64,000 nucleotides of DNA from Desulfovibrio cuneatus DSM 11391 (GCF_000430005.1 NZ_KE387019.1:53598-117597), one strand, 5' to 3'. Positions 1 through 8,980 are shown, numbered from the stretch's first letter. Program-made: numbers and translations. Notes: a model not told the origin generated them from the sequence alone.

Positions 1-312
1 GACGGCAGTCGCGAGCGTAGCGAGCCGTGGAGCGAGGGCGGAGGTGGCTTTGCTCGCTTTTTTTCAAGGGAGCTAACCTCAAGGTTTGCCTAGCGTTATG
101 CAAGAGCCTTCACTAAAGCCGACGGCAGTCGCGAGCGTAGCGAGCCGTGGAGCGAGGGCGGAGGGTGCGGGGGGCTTTGCTGCCCGCACATCTCCACGAA
201 GCCCGACCGCAAGAAAGACGGCAGTCGCGAGCGTAGCGAGCCGTGGAGCGAGGGCGGAGGGTGCGGGCGGCTTTGCTGCCCGCACATCTCCACGAAGCCC
301 GAGCGGAGAAAA
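1..312. repeat. R1 tandem repeat block
   Basis: Three copies of a 44-base unit beginning GACGGCAGTCGCGAGC start at 1, 121 and 217. The second and third are followed by a shared 42-base arm that contains an inverted pair (GTGCGGG...CCCGCAC), so 121-216 and 217-312 form a roughly 96-base tandem duplication. R1 recurs in the opposite orientation at 37156-37198, 61488-61532 and, diverged, 60153-60197. The repeat is open in several frames, which creates spurious long reading frames. No gene is seen before 353. Confidence 0.9.
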
Positions 313-352
313 GAAAGGGGCAAGCAACGCATTGAAGAGACAGGAGTATGTC

Positions 353-1036
353 ATGCAACAGGCCGAAATGCTGCTTCAGTATTATGCTGCCATGCACAGG
401 CATTTTGGCCCAAGCCACTGGTGGCCGGGTGAAACGCCCTTTGAGGTGGCAGTGGGGGCCGTGCTTACCCAGAACACAGCGTGGCGCAATGTGGAAAAGG
501 CCATGGGCCTGCTGCGGCAGGCAAATGCCCTTTCCCCCCTGGTCATGCATGAACTTTCTTTGCCAGAGTTGGAAGCATGTTTGCTTCCTTCCGGGTTTTA
601 TCGTATGAAAGCACAGCGTCTGCGGGCGCTTCTGGCATTTTTTGCCAGGGTGGCAGGGCAGGCTTCCCCGCCAAATGACCCCAGCCTTGCCTTTTTGCGC
701 CACCTGGAAACAGAGACCCTGCGCCCCATGTTGCTGGAAATTAACGGCATTGGCCCGGAAACGGCAGATTGTATTTTGCTGTATGCCTTGCAACGCCCGG
801 TGTTTGTAGTAGATGCCTACACAAGGCGCATGTGCAGCAGGCACGGGGTTGTGCCACCAAAAATAAACTACCATGAATTGCAAGCCTTTTTCAGTGATGT
901 TTTGCCACAGGAAACAGCCCTTTTTAATGAATACCATGCACTTATTGTACGCACAGGCAAGGAGTTTTGCGCAAAAAGCAAACCCCGCTGTAAGGAATGC
1001 CCTTTGGGGGGCTTTCTTGAGCGTGCCGTGGAATAG
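353..1036 (+). CDS. HhH-GPD DNA glycosylase, MagIII/endonuclease III-like
   Basis: A 227-residue base-excision-repair glycosylase. The helix-hairpin-helix is at residues 128-147 (EINGIGPETAD) and the catalytic Asp is D154 in VVDAYTRR. The Lys that makes endonuclease III a bifunctional lyase is Glu here (E136), as in monofunctional alkylpurine glycosylases such as Helicobacter MagIII, so removal of 3-methyladenine-like lesions is the likely role. The C-terminal iron-sulfur loop keeps three cysteines (C206, C213, C216) but has Leu at the expected fourth position (222). The start at 353 is chosen because AGGAG lies 6 bases upstream and the frame further upstream is only R1 repeat. Family call is firm; substrate is inferred. 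Confidence 0.85.
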   Translation: MQQAEMLLQYYAAMHRHFGPSHWWPGETPFEVAVGAVLTQNTAWRNVEKAMGLLRQANALSPLVMHELSLPELEACLLPSGFYRMKAQRLRALLAFFARVAGQASPPNDPSLAFLRHLETETLRPMLLEINGIGPETADCILLYALQRPVFVVDAYTRRMCSRHGVVPPKINYHELQAFFSDVLPQETALFNEYHALIVRTGKEFCAKSKPRCKECPLGGFLERAVE

Positions 1037-1043
1037 CAAGGCC

Positions 1044-2192
1044 ATGCCCCCCATGTGCTGGGGGGGATTGGCTGCCAGGGTGGCAGCACGGGGTGTGCTG
1101 TGCTCCTTGGCCGTGTGCCTTGCCCTGTTTTGGGGAGCTGGGCAGGGGGAATGCGCTGTTCGCCTTGGGGACGTGAAGGCCACATTGGAAAAAGAGCAGG
1201 CAAGAGCGCAGCAACGCAAGGAAAGCCTGGAACGCCTCACAACCGAAGAGCGCACCCTGGATAAAGGCCTTGCAGCCGCAGAAGCGCGCATTCTGGCCAT
1301 TGAAGAAGGGCTTGAAAATTACCAGAAAAAGCTGGAAGACCTGGTGGTACACGATGAAACTGAACGTGTTGCCTATGAGCAGCTTTTGCTGGAAAAAGAA
1401 AAAACGGAAAAAGCTCTGAAGGAAACAGCCCATTTTTTGTGGGAACTTACGGGAAGGCACATCAGCACCGGGGGGCGGGAGCTGTATGACTGGGCCCGCA
1501 TGGACCGGGAGCATGCATGGTCTGTGGCCTTGTTCAGTGCGCTGGAACAGCACCGGACCTTGCTGGACAAACAGGAAGAAGATTTGGCCCAGGCGCTTGG
1601 GCGGCGCAAGAAAATTTCTGACGAGGTGGCGGAAAACCTGCAAGCGGCAGAGCTTGAAAAGGCAAAGCTGTTGCAGGCCAGGGTGCGGTACGGGCAGCAG
1701 CTTGACAGCCTGCGGGAAAAGCGGGTTGATGCTGAAGAAGAATTGGCCACCACCATGAAGCTTATTGAAAGCCTGCACTTTCAGGTAAAAACCTATGAAA
1801 CCGACCTGAAAACGCTGAAAGGGCGCATTCCCTGGCCCGTGAACGGGCGGGTGGAAAAAGCGTTTACCCCCGGCAGCACGCCCCCTTACAGGGGGGTTGG
1901 CCTGCGCACGGTTGAAGGGGAACCGGTAAAAGCCGTGGCCGCTGGTACAGTGGTGCATAACGATATTTTGCGCGGTTTTGGCCGGGTGGTTGTGCTGCAA
2001 CACGGGCAGGAGTATTATAGCCTGTATGCCTTTTTGCAGGAAAGCCCCATGGAAGTGGGCACTTCTATTACCGCCGGAACACAGGTTGGCAAAGCAGGCA
2101 TGTATCCTGTGGTGGAAGGGCCGGGCATATATTTTGAATTGCGTTTTCATCAAAAAGCGATTAACCCCCAAGAGTGGCTCGTTCAACGGTAG
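1044..2192 (+). CDS. EnvC-like murein hydrolase activator (coiled coil + LytM)
   Basis: A 382-residue secreted protein starting 7 bases after the glycosylase stop. Order: signal peptide (about 1-32), long Glu/Lys/Arg-rich coiled coil (about 33-260), C-terminal M23/LytM domain (about 270-382). The zinc-site positions are degenerate: the usual H-x-H segment reads LYAFL and the final LHFE-type segment reads IYFEL, so it should not hydrolyse peptidoglycan itself. This is the pattern of EnvC, which activates N-acetylmuramoyl-L-alanine amidases at the septum. It is followed by ctpA and a YibQ-like gene; envC and yibQ are also neighbours in E. coli. Start is ATG 1044 or ATG 1053; no strong ribosome site separates them. 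Confidence 0.82.
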   Translation: MPPMCWGGLAARVAARGVLCSLAVCLALFWGAGQGECAVRLGDVKATLEKEQARAQQRKESLERLTTEERTLDKGLAAAEARILAIEEGLENYQKKLEDLVVHDETERVAYEQLLLEKEKTEKALKETAHFLWELTGRHISTGGRELYDWARMDREHAWSVALFSALEQHRTLLDKQEEDLAQALGRRKKISDEVAENLQAAELEKAKLLQARVRYGQQLDSLREKRVDAEEELATTMKLIESLHFQVKTYETDLKTLKGRIPWPVNGRVEKAFTPGSTPPYRGVGLRTVEGEPVKAVAAGTVVHNDILRGFGRVVVLQHGQEYYSLYAFLQESPMEVGTSITAGTQVGKAGMYPVVEGPGIYFELRFHQKAINPQEWLVQR

Positions 2193-2275
2193 CGCCTTTT
2201 GCTACGGTGGCGGGTTTTTCTGAGTTGCTCAACATGTAGTTTCCACAGCATATTCCGTATAACATGGAGGAATCA

Positions 2276-3616
2276 ATGCGCCTTTTACCTCGCATTGCAT
2301 TGGTGGCATGCCTTGCCTTAGTGGCTCAATCTGCCTGGGCAGCCCCTGCAAAGAATGAAAATCAGTACGACGCCATGAAGCGTTTTTCCAATGCATATGA
2401 TCAGGTACGGCGTACCTACGTGCGTGATATGGGAAATGACGAGCTGATGGATGGTGCCATTAAAGGTATGTTGCAAAGCCTGGACCCGCATTCTACATTT
2501 CTGAATAAAAATGATTACAAGGAAATGAAGGAAACTACACAGGGCGAGTTCTTTGGCATTGGCATTGAAATTTCCATGGAAAATAACCAGCTTATTGTGG
2601 TTTCCCCCATTGAAGATACCCCGGCCTACAAAGCTGGGCTGAAAGCAGGGGATGCTATTTTGGGTATTGATGGCCTGCCAACGCAAGATATGTCGTTGCA
2701 GGAAGCCGTTTCCAAAATTCGCGGGGCCAAGGGCTCTCCCGTGGAACTGCTTATTCTGCATAAAGATTCCAAGGTGCCGGAAGCTGTGACCATTGTGCGT
2801 GATACCATTCCCCTTATCAGCGTCAAGTCGCGCTTTTTGGATGAAGACGGGTACCTGTGGCTGCGTTTAACCCGTTTCAGCAGTAAAACAACCGATGAAT
2901 TGGACGAGGCCCTGGCCGCTGCCCAGAAAAAGGCAAATGTCAAAGGCATTGTGCTGGACTTGCGCAACAACCCTGGCGGCCTGCTGAACCAGTCTGTTTC
3001 CGTGACGGAACGCTTTTTGAAAAGCGGCACCGTGGTGAGCATGCGCGGGCGCGGCGGCGAAATTATGGAAAAGTATGATGTGAGCAATGGCCGCAACATT
3101 CCCAAAATGAATGTGCCCATGGTGGTGCTGGTGAACTCTGGCACGGCCTCTGCTTCTGAAATTGTGGCAGGCGCCCTGCAAGACCACAAGCGGGCGTTGC
3201 TGGTGGGTGAACGTTCCTTTGGCAAAGGCTCTGTGCAGAACCTTGTGCCCCTGGGGGACGACACCGCCATCAAGCTGACCATTGCCCTGTATTACACCCC
3301 CAGCGGGCGTTCCATTCAGGCTGAGGGCATTGTGCCGGACATTGAACTGCCCTTTGAGGTGATTAAGGAAGATGAAAAGGATGCCAAGCTGGCCCGCTTC
3401 CTGAACACCAGGGAAAAAGACCTTTCCGGCCACCTGGAAAAGAACGCCACCAAACAGACGGAAGCTGCCCCCACCAATGGCACTGCCAAAGAAGCCAAAA
3501 AAGCGAAGCTTGTGGAAGAAGAAACCCGCAAGATTCTTGGAAAAGACAACCAGCTCCGCATGGGCTTGCAAATGGTGCGTGGTTTGCCCCGTATTTCTGA
3601 AATAAAGTCTGAATAA
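2276..3616 (+). CDS. ctpA: C-terminal processing peptidase, S41 family
   Basis: A 446-residue periplasmic serine protease. It has a signal peptide (about 1-22, cleavage after AWA), a PDZ domain (about 90-180) that presents the C-terminal tail of substrates, and the S41 catalytic core. The nucleophile is Ser in NSGTASASEIVAG, with the partner Lys in SFGKGSVQ about 25 residues later. The C-terminal 100 residues are Lys/Glu/Ala-rich. ATG 2276 is preferred to the in-frame ATG 2264 because GGAGG (2266-2270) sits 5 bases before it. CtpA-type proteases often act on peptidoglycan-remodelling enzymes, which fits the flanking EnvC-like and YibQ-like genes. Confidence 0.93.
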   Translation: MRLLPRIALVACLALVAQSAWAAPAKNENQYDAMKRFSNAYDQVRRTYVRDMGNDELMDGAIKGMLQSLDPHSTFLNKNDYKEMKETTQGEFFGIGIEISMENNQLIVVSPIEDTPAYKAGLKAGDAILGIDGLPTQDMSLQEAVSKIRGAKGSPVELLILHKDSKVPEAVTIVRDTIPLISVKSRFLDEDGYLWLRLTRFSSKTTDELDEALAAAQKKANVKGIVLDLRNNPGGLLNQSVSVTERFLKSGTVVSMRGRGGEIMEKYDVSNGRNIPKMNVPMVVLVNSGTASASEIVAGALQDHKRALLVGERSFGKGSVQNLVPLGDDTAIKLTIALYYTPSGRSIQAEGIVPDIELPFEVIKEDEKDAKLARFLNTREKDLSGHLEKNATKQTEAAPTNGTAKEAKKAKLVEEETRKILGKDNQLRMGLQMVRGLPRISEIKSE

Positions 3617-3630
3617 CGGGTTTGCACGAA

Positions 3631-3691
3631 TGTGGCCTGGGGGCAACCCCAGGCCACATGTTTGAGAGGCCTGTTTGGACAGGCCTCTTTT
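3631..3691 (+). terminator. tandem hairpins after ctpA
   Basis: A perfect 12-bp stem closed by a GCAA loop (3631-3658) is followed by an 8-bp stem, GAGGCCTG/CAGGCCTC (3666-3687), and a T4 tract (3688-3691). The second is a classic intrinsic terminator; the first may protect the 3' end of the mRNA. Confidence 0.85.
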
Positions 3692-3739
3692 AGGTTGAAT
3701 TCTATCCACTGAGAAAGTTGTACAATTGAAATTATTGCA

Positions 3740-3979
3740 CTTTCCCTGGGAGGCTCTTCCTCCACAGTCCCCTCCGCCAAGGGCATGATTGACTCGGTCT
3801 TTCTGAACCTTGGCTTTCGGCTACCGCCCTGCGGGCGATTCCCAATTGTGCTTCCTGCACAATTGTCTTCTTCGAACTCGCATCAGCGTTCATTTTCCCG
3901 CTCTGCGGGAAAATGAACGCAAATGGGGGGTCAAGGGGAATCATTCCCCTTGCAGGGGCTGGGGGACAGCGTCCCCTAA
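3740..3979. repeat. decayed A-R1-C composite repeat
   Basis: The stretch before the YibQ-like gene holds a degraded hairpin A (GGGAGGCTCTTCCTCC, 3750-3765), a hairpin with arms CATTTTCCCGC/GCGGGAAAATG (about 3892-3916), and a tail-C copy (3921-3979) with nested palindromes AAGGGGAATCATTCCCCTT and GGGGACAGCGTCCCC. The same tail is found at 37274-37335 and 61603-61664. No gene is supported in 3617-4048. Confidence 0.75.
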
Positions 3980-4048
3980 GAAAAGTCAATAACATTTATT
4001 TTGCAATGGTCTCTCCGATTGCGAGCAAAAAGAGTAGTGTTGGCCCAT

Positions 4049-5656
4049 ATGTCTGCAAAAGGAACTTCCCCCAAAAAAACGGCAAAAGCCGCAGGCACAA
4101 AACCTGCTGCGCCCCGTAAGCCCAGCCGCGCCAGCAGCCCCAGTGGCAAAAAGCGCAGTAAGGCCCGCAAGGGAAAGAATACGCACTGGCGGTTTACCAG
4201 CATTTCTCCGGCTATTACGGCATTTTTGGCAGGCTCATTGCTGACCTTGTTTGTGGTGGTTTTTCTTTCGCAGGAATTTTTTGAAAAACGCATGCAGCGC
4301 GGCACCGCAACCAAGGAAACAACTCAGGTTGCCAAGGTTCAGCAAAAAACCAAAAAAACTGCACGTCAGGGCAATGCCTCGGTTGGGGAAAAGGCTTCCA
4401 CCCCGCAGGTTGTGGCAGACAAAAAACGCAAGGAAGCAGAAAAGGCCGCACCCCCTGCCACCGGGCCTGAAAAGGCACCTGTGGAGACCGCACCATTCCC
4501 CGCCTTCCGCTTGCCACGTATTGAACCACAGCCCTCTCCTGCCTCTGTTGCTTCCAGTTCTTCGTCTGCCGCTTCCCCTGTCGCTTCCTCTACAGTAGCC
4601 TCTTCTGGCTCTCCCGCAACAGCCACGGGTGGTACTTCTTCTTCTGTTCCTGCTGCTCAGGCAGAAGGGGCAGTACGCGGCCTGGTGGGCGGGGCCAATG
4701 GAACGTCTGCCAGCTCTGCTGTGGCTGCTCCTACCGCCGGGAAAGAGGTGCCGCGCGATGTTTCTTCCGCTCCGGCCGCAGAAGGCATGGCTTCTTCTGC
4801 ACAAGGCGGGGCACCCCAGGCTATTCCACCGCAAGGCGAGGTTCCGCAGGCGCTTTCCTTTAAAACACAGTCTGAAGTACAGGCAGCGCTGCAAGAGTTG
4901 CAGGCCTTGCCCTATGAGGAAGATCTGACACCAGAGGTGGGCCGCCAGCCCGTAGGGGAAGGCAAAGAGCGCGCTATGCCCCGCAGGCAGCCTGGGCAAA
5001 CCCCCATGGTGGTGGTGGTGATGGATGACCTGGGCATGGGCATTGCTCCGGTAAAGCGTTTAATTGACCTGAATTTTCCCGTCACATTTGCCTTTTGGCC
5101 CCATGGCAGCCACACCCAGGAAGGGGCAACCATGGCCCACCGGGCAGGGGAAGAAGTGCTGGTGCATTTTCCCATGGAACCTGTGAGCTACCCCAAAGTA
5201 AAGCCCGGCCCCAATGCCTTGCTGCGTACCATGACAGCCCAGGACGTTGCCGTGGCCGTGCAGGAAGGGCTGGCAAAAGTTCCCCACGCCGTGGGCCTGA
5301 ACAACCACATGGGGTCGCGCTTTACCCAAAGCAGGCCAGGGGTACAGGCTGTGCTGGATGTATTGCAGCGTAACGGCTTGTTCATGCTGGACAGCCTTAC
5401 CCACCCCCGCAGTGTGTTTTATGCTGAAGCGGTACGCCGGGGTATGCAGGCGTATTGCCGTAATGTGTTCCTGGATGTGCGCCACGACAGAAAAAGCATT
5501 CTTGCCCGCTTGCGTCAAACAGAGGCAGAGGCAAAACGCTATGGAGTTGCCATTGCCATTGGGCACCCCCTGGCGGAAACCCTGGCAGCCCTGGAAGAAT
5601 GGCAGCATACGCGGGATGCGGGGGTGAGGGTTGTCCGGCTTCAGGACCTCCCCTAA
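4049..5656 (+). CDS. divergent polysaccharide deacetylase, YibQ-like
   Basis: A 535-residue membrane-anchored protein. A very basic cytoplasmic N-terminus (Lys/Arg/Ser/Pro-rich, 1-47) leads into one transmembrane helix (about 55-75), then a long low-complexity Ala/Ser/Pro/Val linker (about 90-305), and a C-terminal divergent polysaccharide deacetylase domain (DUF610, about 320-535). Family motifs visible are MVVVVMDDLG, NNHMGSRFT and IAIGHP. E. coli yibQ lies beside envC; here the pair is separated by ctpA and repeats, and a cell-wall role is inferred. Start is uncertain: ATG 4049 is used, but in-frame TTG 4001, GTG 4037 and TTG 4040 are possible and none has a strong ribosome site. Confidence 0.82.
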   Translation: MSAKGTSPKKTAKAAGTKPAAPRKPSRASSPSGKKRSKARKGKNTHWRFTSISPAITAFLAGSLLTLFVVVFLSQEFFEKRMQRGTATKETTQVAKVQQKTKKTARQGNASVGEKASTPQVVADKKRKEAEKAAPPATGPEKAPVETAPFPAFRLPRIEPQPSPASVASSSSSAASPVASSTVASSGSPATATGGTSSSVPAAQAEGAVRGLVGGANGTSASSAVAAPTAGKEVPRDVSSAPAAEGMASSAQGGAPQAIPPQGEVPQALSFKTQSEVQAALQELQALPYEEDLTPEVGRQPVGEGKERAMPRRQPGQTPMVVVVMDDLGMGIAPVKRLIDLNFPVTFAFWPHGSHTQEGATMAHRAGEEVLVHFPMEPVSYPKVKPGPNALLRTMTAQDVAVAVQEGLAKVPHAVGLNNHMGSRFTQSRPGVQAVLDVLQRNGLFMLDSLTHPRSVFYAEAVRRGMQAYCRNVFLDVRHDRKSILARLRQTEAEAKRYGVAIAIGHPLAETLAALEEWQHTRDAGVRVVRLQDLP

Positions 5657-5665
5657 GAACCGCGT

Positions 5666-5787
5666 AGTTTCCCGTTTGGCGGCGCCGCTTCGCTTTTTTT
5701 ACAAAGGGGCAGGGCCGAAGAAGCCCAGCCCCCCCGCCACAAAAGCGTGCGCCTTGCCAGCGGCTTGTTTCGCCTAGCTCTTTTACC
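5666..5787. repeat. diverged family B repeat
   Basis: TTTCCCGTTTGGCGGCG...GCCTTGCCAGCGGCTTG resembles the inner arms of the family B palindrome (GTTTGGC.../GCCTTGCC...) but with altered ends and a changed core. Confidence 0.45.
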
Positions 5788-5791
5788 AAAG

Positions 5792-5833
5792 AAAAACAGA
5801 GGAACGCACCTGTAAGTGTGTTCCTCTGTTTTT
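5792..5833. terminator. bidirectional terminator between yibQ-like gene and cstA
   Basis: AAAAACAGAGGAACGCAC (5792-5809) pairs with GTGTGTTCCTCTGTTTTT (5816-5833). The A/T ends give a T tract on both strands, so it can end the plus-strand envelope operon and the minus-strand transporter gene. Confidence 0.88.
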
Positions 5834-5867
5834 TAGTTGCTTTGCGTGGGGCAGCGCCCCATTGTTG

Positions 5868-7655
5868 CTACTCTTCCGCAGGGGTATTTTCCGGGGCAGG
5901 TGCGTTGCGATATTGGCGGAAGGCTTTTGCAGCCATAATCACCACGCCCACGGCAAGGCCAATGCACAGCACGTCCATTACCAGCAAGGTAATGGGGCCG
6001 CTCAGGTTTTCGCCTGTCTGGATTTTACCGATAAACGAACGCAAGAGCAGCAGCAGTGCCCCAAGGGTAGTCGCCACCATGAACAGGGCCGGGAAAATGG
6101 TAAACCAGGCTTGGCGGCGGCGTTTAAGCAACCAGGAAGAAACCGCCAGCAGGGTAAGGGCAGCAAGCAACTGGTTGGTGGTGGCGAACAGGGGCCACAG
6201 GGCAGTGAAGGAGTTGTTCCACGCCAGCCACAGCATAAGCACCACGGCAAGGCCGGAGTTAAACCAAATGCTGCGCATAAAGGCAGGCGCGTTGCCTTTC
6301 AGCATAACGTTCCACAGTTCTTCAAACAGGTAACGGTTGAGGCGCACGGCGGCGTCAAGGGTGGTAACCACAAAGCCTTCCACCAGCAGAATGCCAAATA
6401 CGCTGCCATAATAGACCGGAAAGTTCAGGGTTTTATTAAGCATAAGGCCCATGCTCAGGGCAAATGCCAGAATGGGGTTGGAACTGCCAGCGCCGGGGGC
6501 AGGCCACACAATGCGTAAATACTGTTCCTGGCTTAGTGCGGCACCAACAATAATAATGGTGCCCACCGCAAGAATGCCTTCCAGGATCATGGCGTTATAG
6601 CCCACTTTGCGTGCTTCGGATTCTTTGCTTAACTGCTTGGCCGTGGTGCCAGTGGAAACAAGGGAGTGGAAGCCAGAAACAGCCCCGCAAGCCACGGTAA
6701 TGAACAGAAACGGCCAAATGGCCCCCAGTTTGGCATTGCCCGTTTCAATGGCCACAGCCGGGGTTTGTAGGGTAATGCCTTGAAAACCCCCCACAATAAT
6801 GGCAATGAAAATAGCAATAAGACCCACGTACAGAATTTGTACGTTGGTAAAGTCGCGGGGCTGCAAAATAAGCCATACAGGCAAGGCCGAAGCAAGGGTT
6901 ACGTAAACAGAAAGTACCAGCATCCATATTTGGGGGTCCAGGGCAATGGGGTAATTCATGCCCACCTTAATGGAACCCAGCGCCACCACTGCGGCAAAAA
7001 TATAGCCAAGGGTGGTGCTCAAATTACGTTTGTAAATAAGGTAGCCCAGCAGTGGGGCGAACAGGGTAATGATAATAACGGAAGTGGAGGCAATGCCCCC
7101 AATTACCCCGTGCAATACCCCATTTTTATCAATGGTGTTCAGAATGGTTTGGTCTGCTCCAAGGCCCAGCAGTTCCAGGGGGGCGGTGCTGGTAAGCGAC
7201 TGCACCGTCATGCTTAAAAAGGCAGAAGTGACCAGCATTAGCAGCAGAATGGCAAAGCAGATAAACAGAAAAAAGCCCGTGGTTCCTAGGGAGGTACGGG
7301 TAATTTCGGCAATGGATTTACCGCGTTCACGCAGGCTGATGAACAGGGAAACAAAGTCGTGTACGGCACCCACAAGTACACTGCCCACAAGCACCCAGGC
7401 CCAAACCGGTAAGTAGCCAAACAGCACGGCTACGGTGGGGCCAACAATGGGCCCAGCCCCGGCAATGGCGGAAAAATGGTGCCCAAATACAATATTCATG
7501 TTGGTGGGTACGTAGTCTTTACCATCGTTAATTTCCACAGCAGGGGTGGGGCGGGTGGGGTTTTCCCCCAGCCAGCGGGCCACCAGCGGTCCGTAAAACT
7601 TTGCCCCAAGGTAAAAAACCGCCAACGAAATACAGAGCACAAGAAGGATGTTCAT
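5868..7655 (-). CDS. cstA: CstA family carbon-starvation/peptide transporter
   Basis: A 595-residue inner-membrane protein with about 15 hydrophobic segments. The N-terminal half carries the CstA signature regions, including PTNMNIVFGHHFSAIAG, GAGPIVGPTVA and VGAVHDFVSL. Family members (CstA, BtsT/YjiY) import peptides or pyruvate; this protein is about 100 residues shorter than E. coli CstA, as in many bacteria outside the enterics. ATG 7655 has AAGG about 7 bases upstream. It is a single gene between the bidirectional terminator and an M48 protease. The substrate, peptide or pyruvate, cannot be decided from sequence alone. Confidence 0.9.
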   Translation of the reverse strand: MNILLVLCISLAVFYLGAKFYGPLVARWLGENPTRPTPAVEINDGKDYVPTNMNIVFGHHFSAIAGAGPIVGPTVAVLFGYLPVWAWVLVGSVLVGAVHDFVSLFISLRERGKSIAEITRTSLGTTGFFLFICFAILLLMLVTSAFLSMTVQSLTSTAPLELLGLGADQTILNTIDKNGVLHGVIGGIASTSVIIITLFAPLLGYLIYKRNLSTTLGYIFAAVVALGSIKVGMNYPIALDPQIWMLVLSVYVTLASALPVWLILQPRDFTNVQILYVGLIAIFIAIIVGGFQGITLQTPAVAIETGNAKLGAIWPFLFITVACGAVSGFHSLVSTGTTAKQLSKESEARKVGYNAMILEGILAVGTIIIVGAALSQEQYLRIVWPAPGAGSSNPILAFALSMGLMLNKTLNFPVYYGSVFGILLVEGFVVTTLDAAVRLNRYLFEELWNVMLKGNAPAFMRSIWFNSGLAVVLMLWLAWNNSFTALWPLFATTNQLLAALTLLAVSSWLLKRRRQAWFTIFPALFMVATTLGALLLLLRSFIGKIQTGENLSGPITLLVMDVLCIGLAVGVVIMAAKAFRQYRNAPAPENTPAEE

Positions 7656-7723
7656 AGTGTACCTTGCTACATCAGGTTACGCGGGAAAAAGGAAATCCAG
7701 GTGCTTGCCAATTGCTACAACGC

Positions 7724-7755
7724 TGTATGCCCACAGGAAAACCCATGGGCATACA
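7724..7755. other. perfect 10-bp hairpin between M48 gene and cstA
   Basis: TGTATGCCCA (7724-7733) and TGGGCATACA (7746-7755) form an inverted repeat 48 bases past the M48 protease stop. There is no T tract on the minus strand, so this may be an RNA-stabilising or rho-linked structure rather than an intrinsic terminator. Confidence 0.5.
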
Positions 7756-7802
7756 AATGAAACAGGGAATGGGTACGTGTAAACGCTGTCCGTATATGCC
7801 AG

Positions 7803-8540
7803 TTACTTACCCAGTTCTTTAGCTATGCGTGCAGCCCTGTCTTTTGGGTTGGGGTGGCTGGCAATTATGCCCCCACCAGCGCCACCGCTGAGGGCCGCAA
7901 GTTTGTTCAGGCCAGTTACAGCAGCTTTGGGGTCGGCCTTATGGCGCTTCATAAAGGCCACGGCGTAGGCGTCTGCTGCGTATTCCTGCTTTTGGGAATA
8001 CTGGGCATTTATAACGGCCTCAAAAATGTCACCCAACTGGGAGTCGCTCAGGGCTGAAGCAGGGCCGCCAGCAGCGCCAGCGCCTTTGCGGGCAGCAGAG
8101 GCAAGAAGGGCTGTGCGCATACTTGCAAGGCCGTCGCCACCTTTAACGTGACCAATTTCGTGCCCAATAACATACAACAATTCATCGTCAGTATACATAT
8201 CCATAAGGCCAGCATGTACCCGGATAGAACCATCTGGCATGGCGTTGGCATTGGGTTCTTTTACCAGGTATACCTTGTAGTTCAGGTTCAGGCCGTCTTC
8301 TTTTTCCAGGCCTTTGGTCAGTTTTGCAAGGCGCTGGGCATACTTGTCACTTGCAGGGGCGACATTGTTCATTTGGTCGCCCTTTTTGCGGGCATCACGG
8401 GAAGCTTTTACTAGGTCTTCATTGGTCAACGTGGCCGCACTTACTGCGTCTGAGCCAGCATCAAGGGCTCTGCCCACCTGAAGCTGAAACCCGCACAACA
8501 GGCCCACCATACACACAGCTAAAGCAAAACGTTTTAACAT
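7803..8540 (-). CDS. M48 family metalloprotease
   Basis: A 245-residue exported zinc protease. The signal peptide spans about 1-25 (MLKRFALAVCMVGLLCG); the Cys there is not in a good lipobox. The zinc site HEIGH is at 127-131 and the third ligand is probably the Glu in QEYAADAYAV. The C-terminus ends with SHPNPKDRAARI, common in the LoiP/YggG type of M48 enzymes, which degrade damaged envelope proteins. The start at 8540 is set by GGAGAG 7 bases upstream and by the signal peptide; the open frame extends much further upstream but looks non-coding. It forms a single-gene unit. Confidence 0.88.
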   Translation of the reverse strand: MLKRFALAVCMVGLLCGFQLQVGRALDAGSDAVSAATLTNEDLVKASRDARKKGDQMNNVAPASDKYAQRLAKLTKGLEKEDGLNLNYKVYLVKEPNANAMPDGSIRVHAGLMDMYTDDELLYVIGHEIGHVKGGDGLASMRTALLASAARKGAGAAGGPASALSDSQLGDIFEAVINAQYSQKQEYAADAYAVAFMKRHKADPKAAVTGLNKLAALSGGAGGGIIASHPNPKDRAARIAKELGK

Positions 8541-8929
8541 ACAGTGTCTCTCCGGGTAAAAAAGTGAAAAATGGGGTGCTTTGTTCGCAGTTATTGCACC
8601 AATCTCTCCAGTGCGTTCATGGGCAGCCATAAGGGCGTGCACCGTGAAAACCTCCAGTGAGCCTGCCTCAATGCCCCGATGAACAGGGCGTTTTAAGGAA
8701 CCGCTATGCAACGAGTGATTTCTTACCTTTTTCGCTGCATCATCAAGCAGTTTTTTATTGCCATAAGTACTACAAAAAAGCAAAAAACTATTTGCTGCCG
8801 TACAAGAAAATTGAGGACGTTTGCGGCGCGTGGGCAGCGCCTGCGCACAACCCCGCGGCCATAGCCATGGGCAGCGCCACAAGATTATGTTTGTGCCTTG
8901 CCTGCCATGCAGAAGAGGATAAAACACAA

Positions 8930-8962
8930 ACTGCCTTTTCGGGGTATAACCGAAAGGGCAGT
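8930..8962 (-). terminator. terminator of tag
   Basis: ACTGCCTTTTCGG (8930-8942) pairs with CCGAAAGGGCAGT (8950-8962), 13 bp with one G-T pair. Read on the minus strand it is followed by TTTGTGTTTT, fitting an intrinsic terminator about 95 bases after the tag stop. Confidence 0.7.
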
Positions 8963-8980
8963 AAAGATAGCCAGTTGCGT

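Noticed and set aside
1-312. CRISPR array
   Set aside because: Repeats are adjacent or share the same inter-repeat sequence, there are no unique spacers and no cas genes.
86-352. N-terminal extension of the glycosylase
   Set aside because: It is made of R1 repeats; the ribosome site at 342-346 and family length support a start at 353.
113-1300. 395-codon open frame on the minus strand
   Set aside because: Antisense to the glycosylase and R1 repeats, with no domain, signal peptide or ribosome site.
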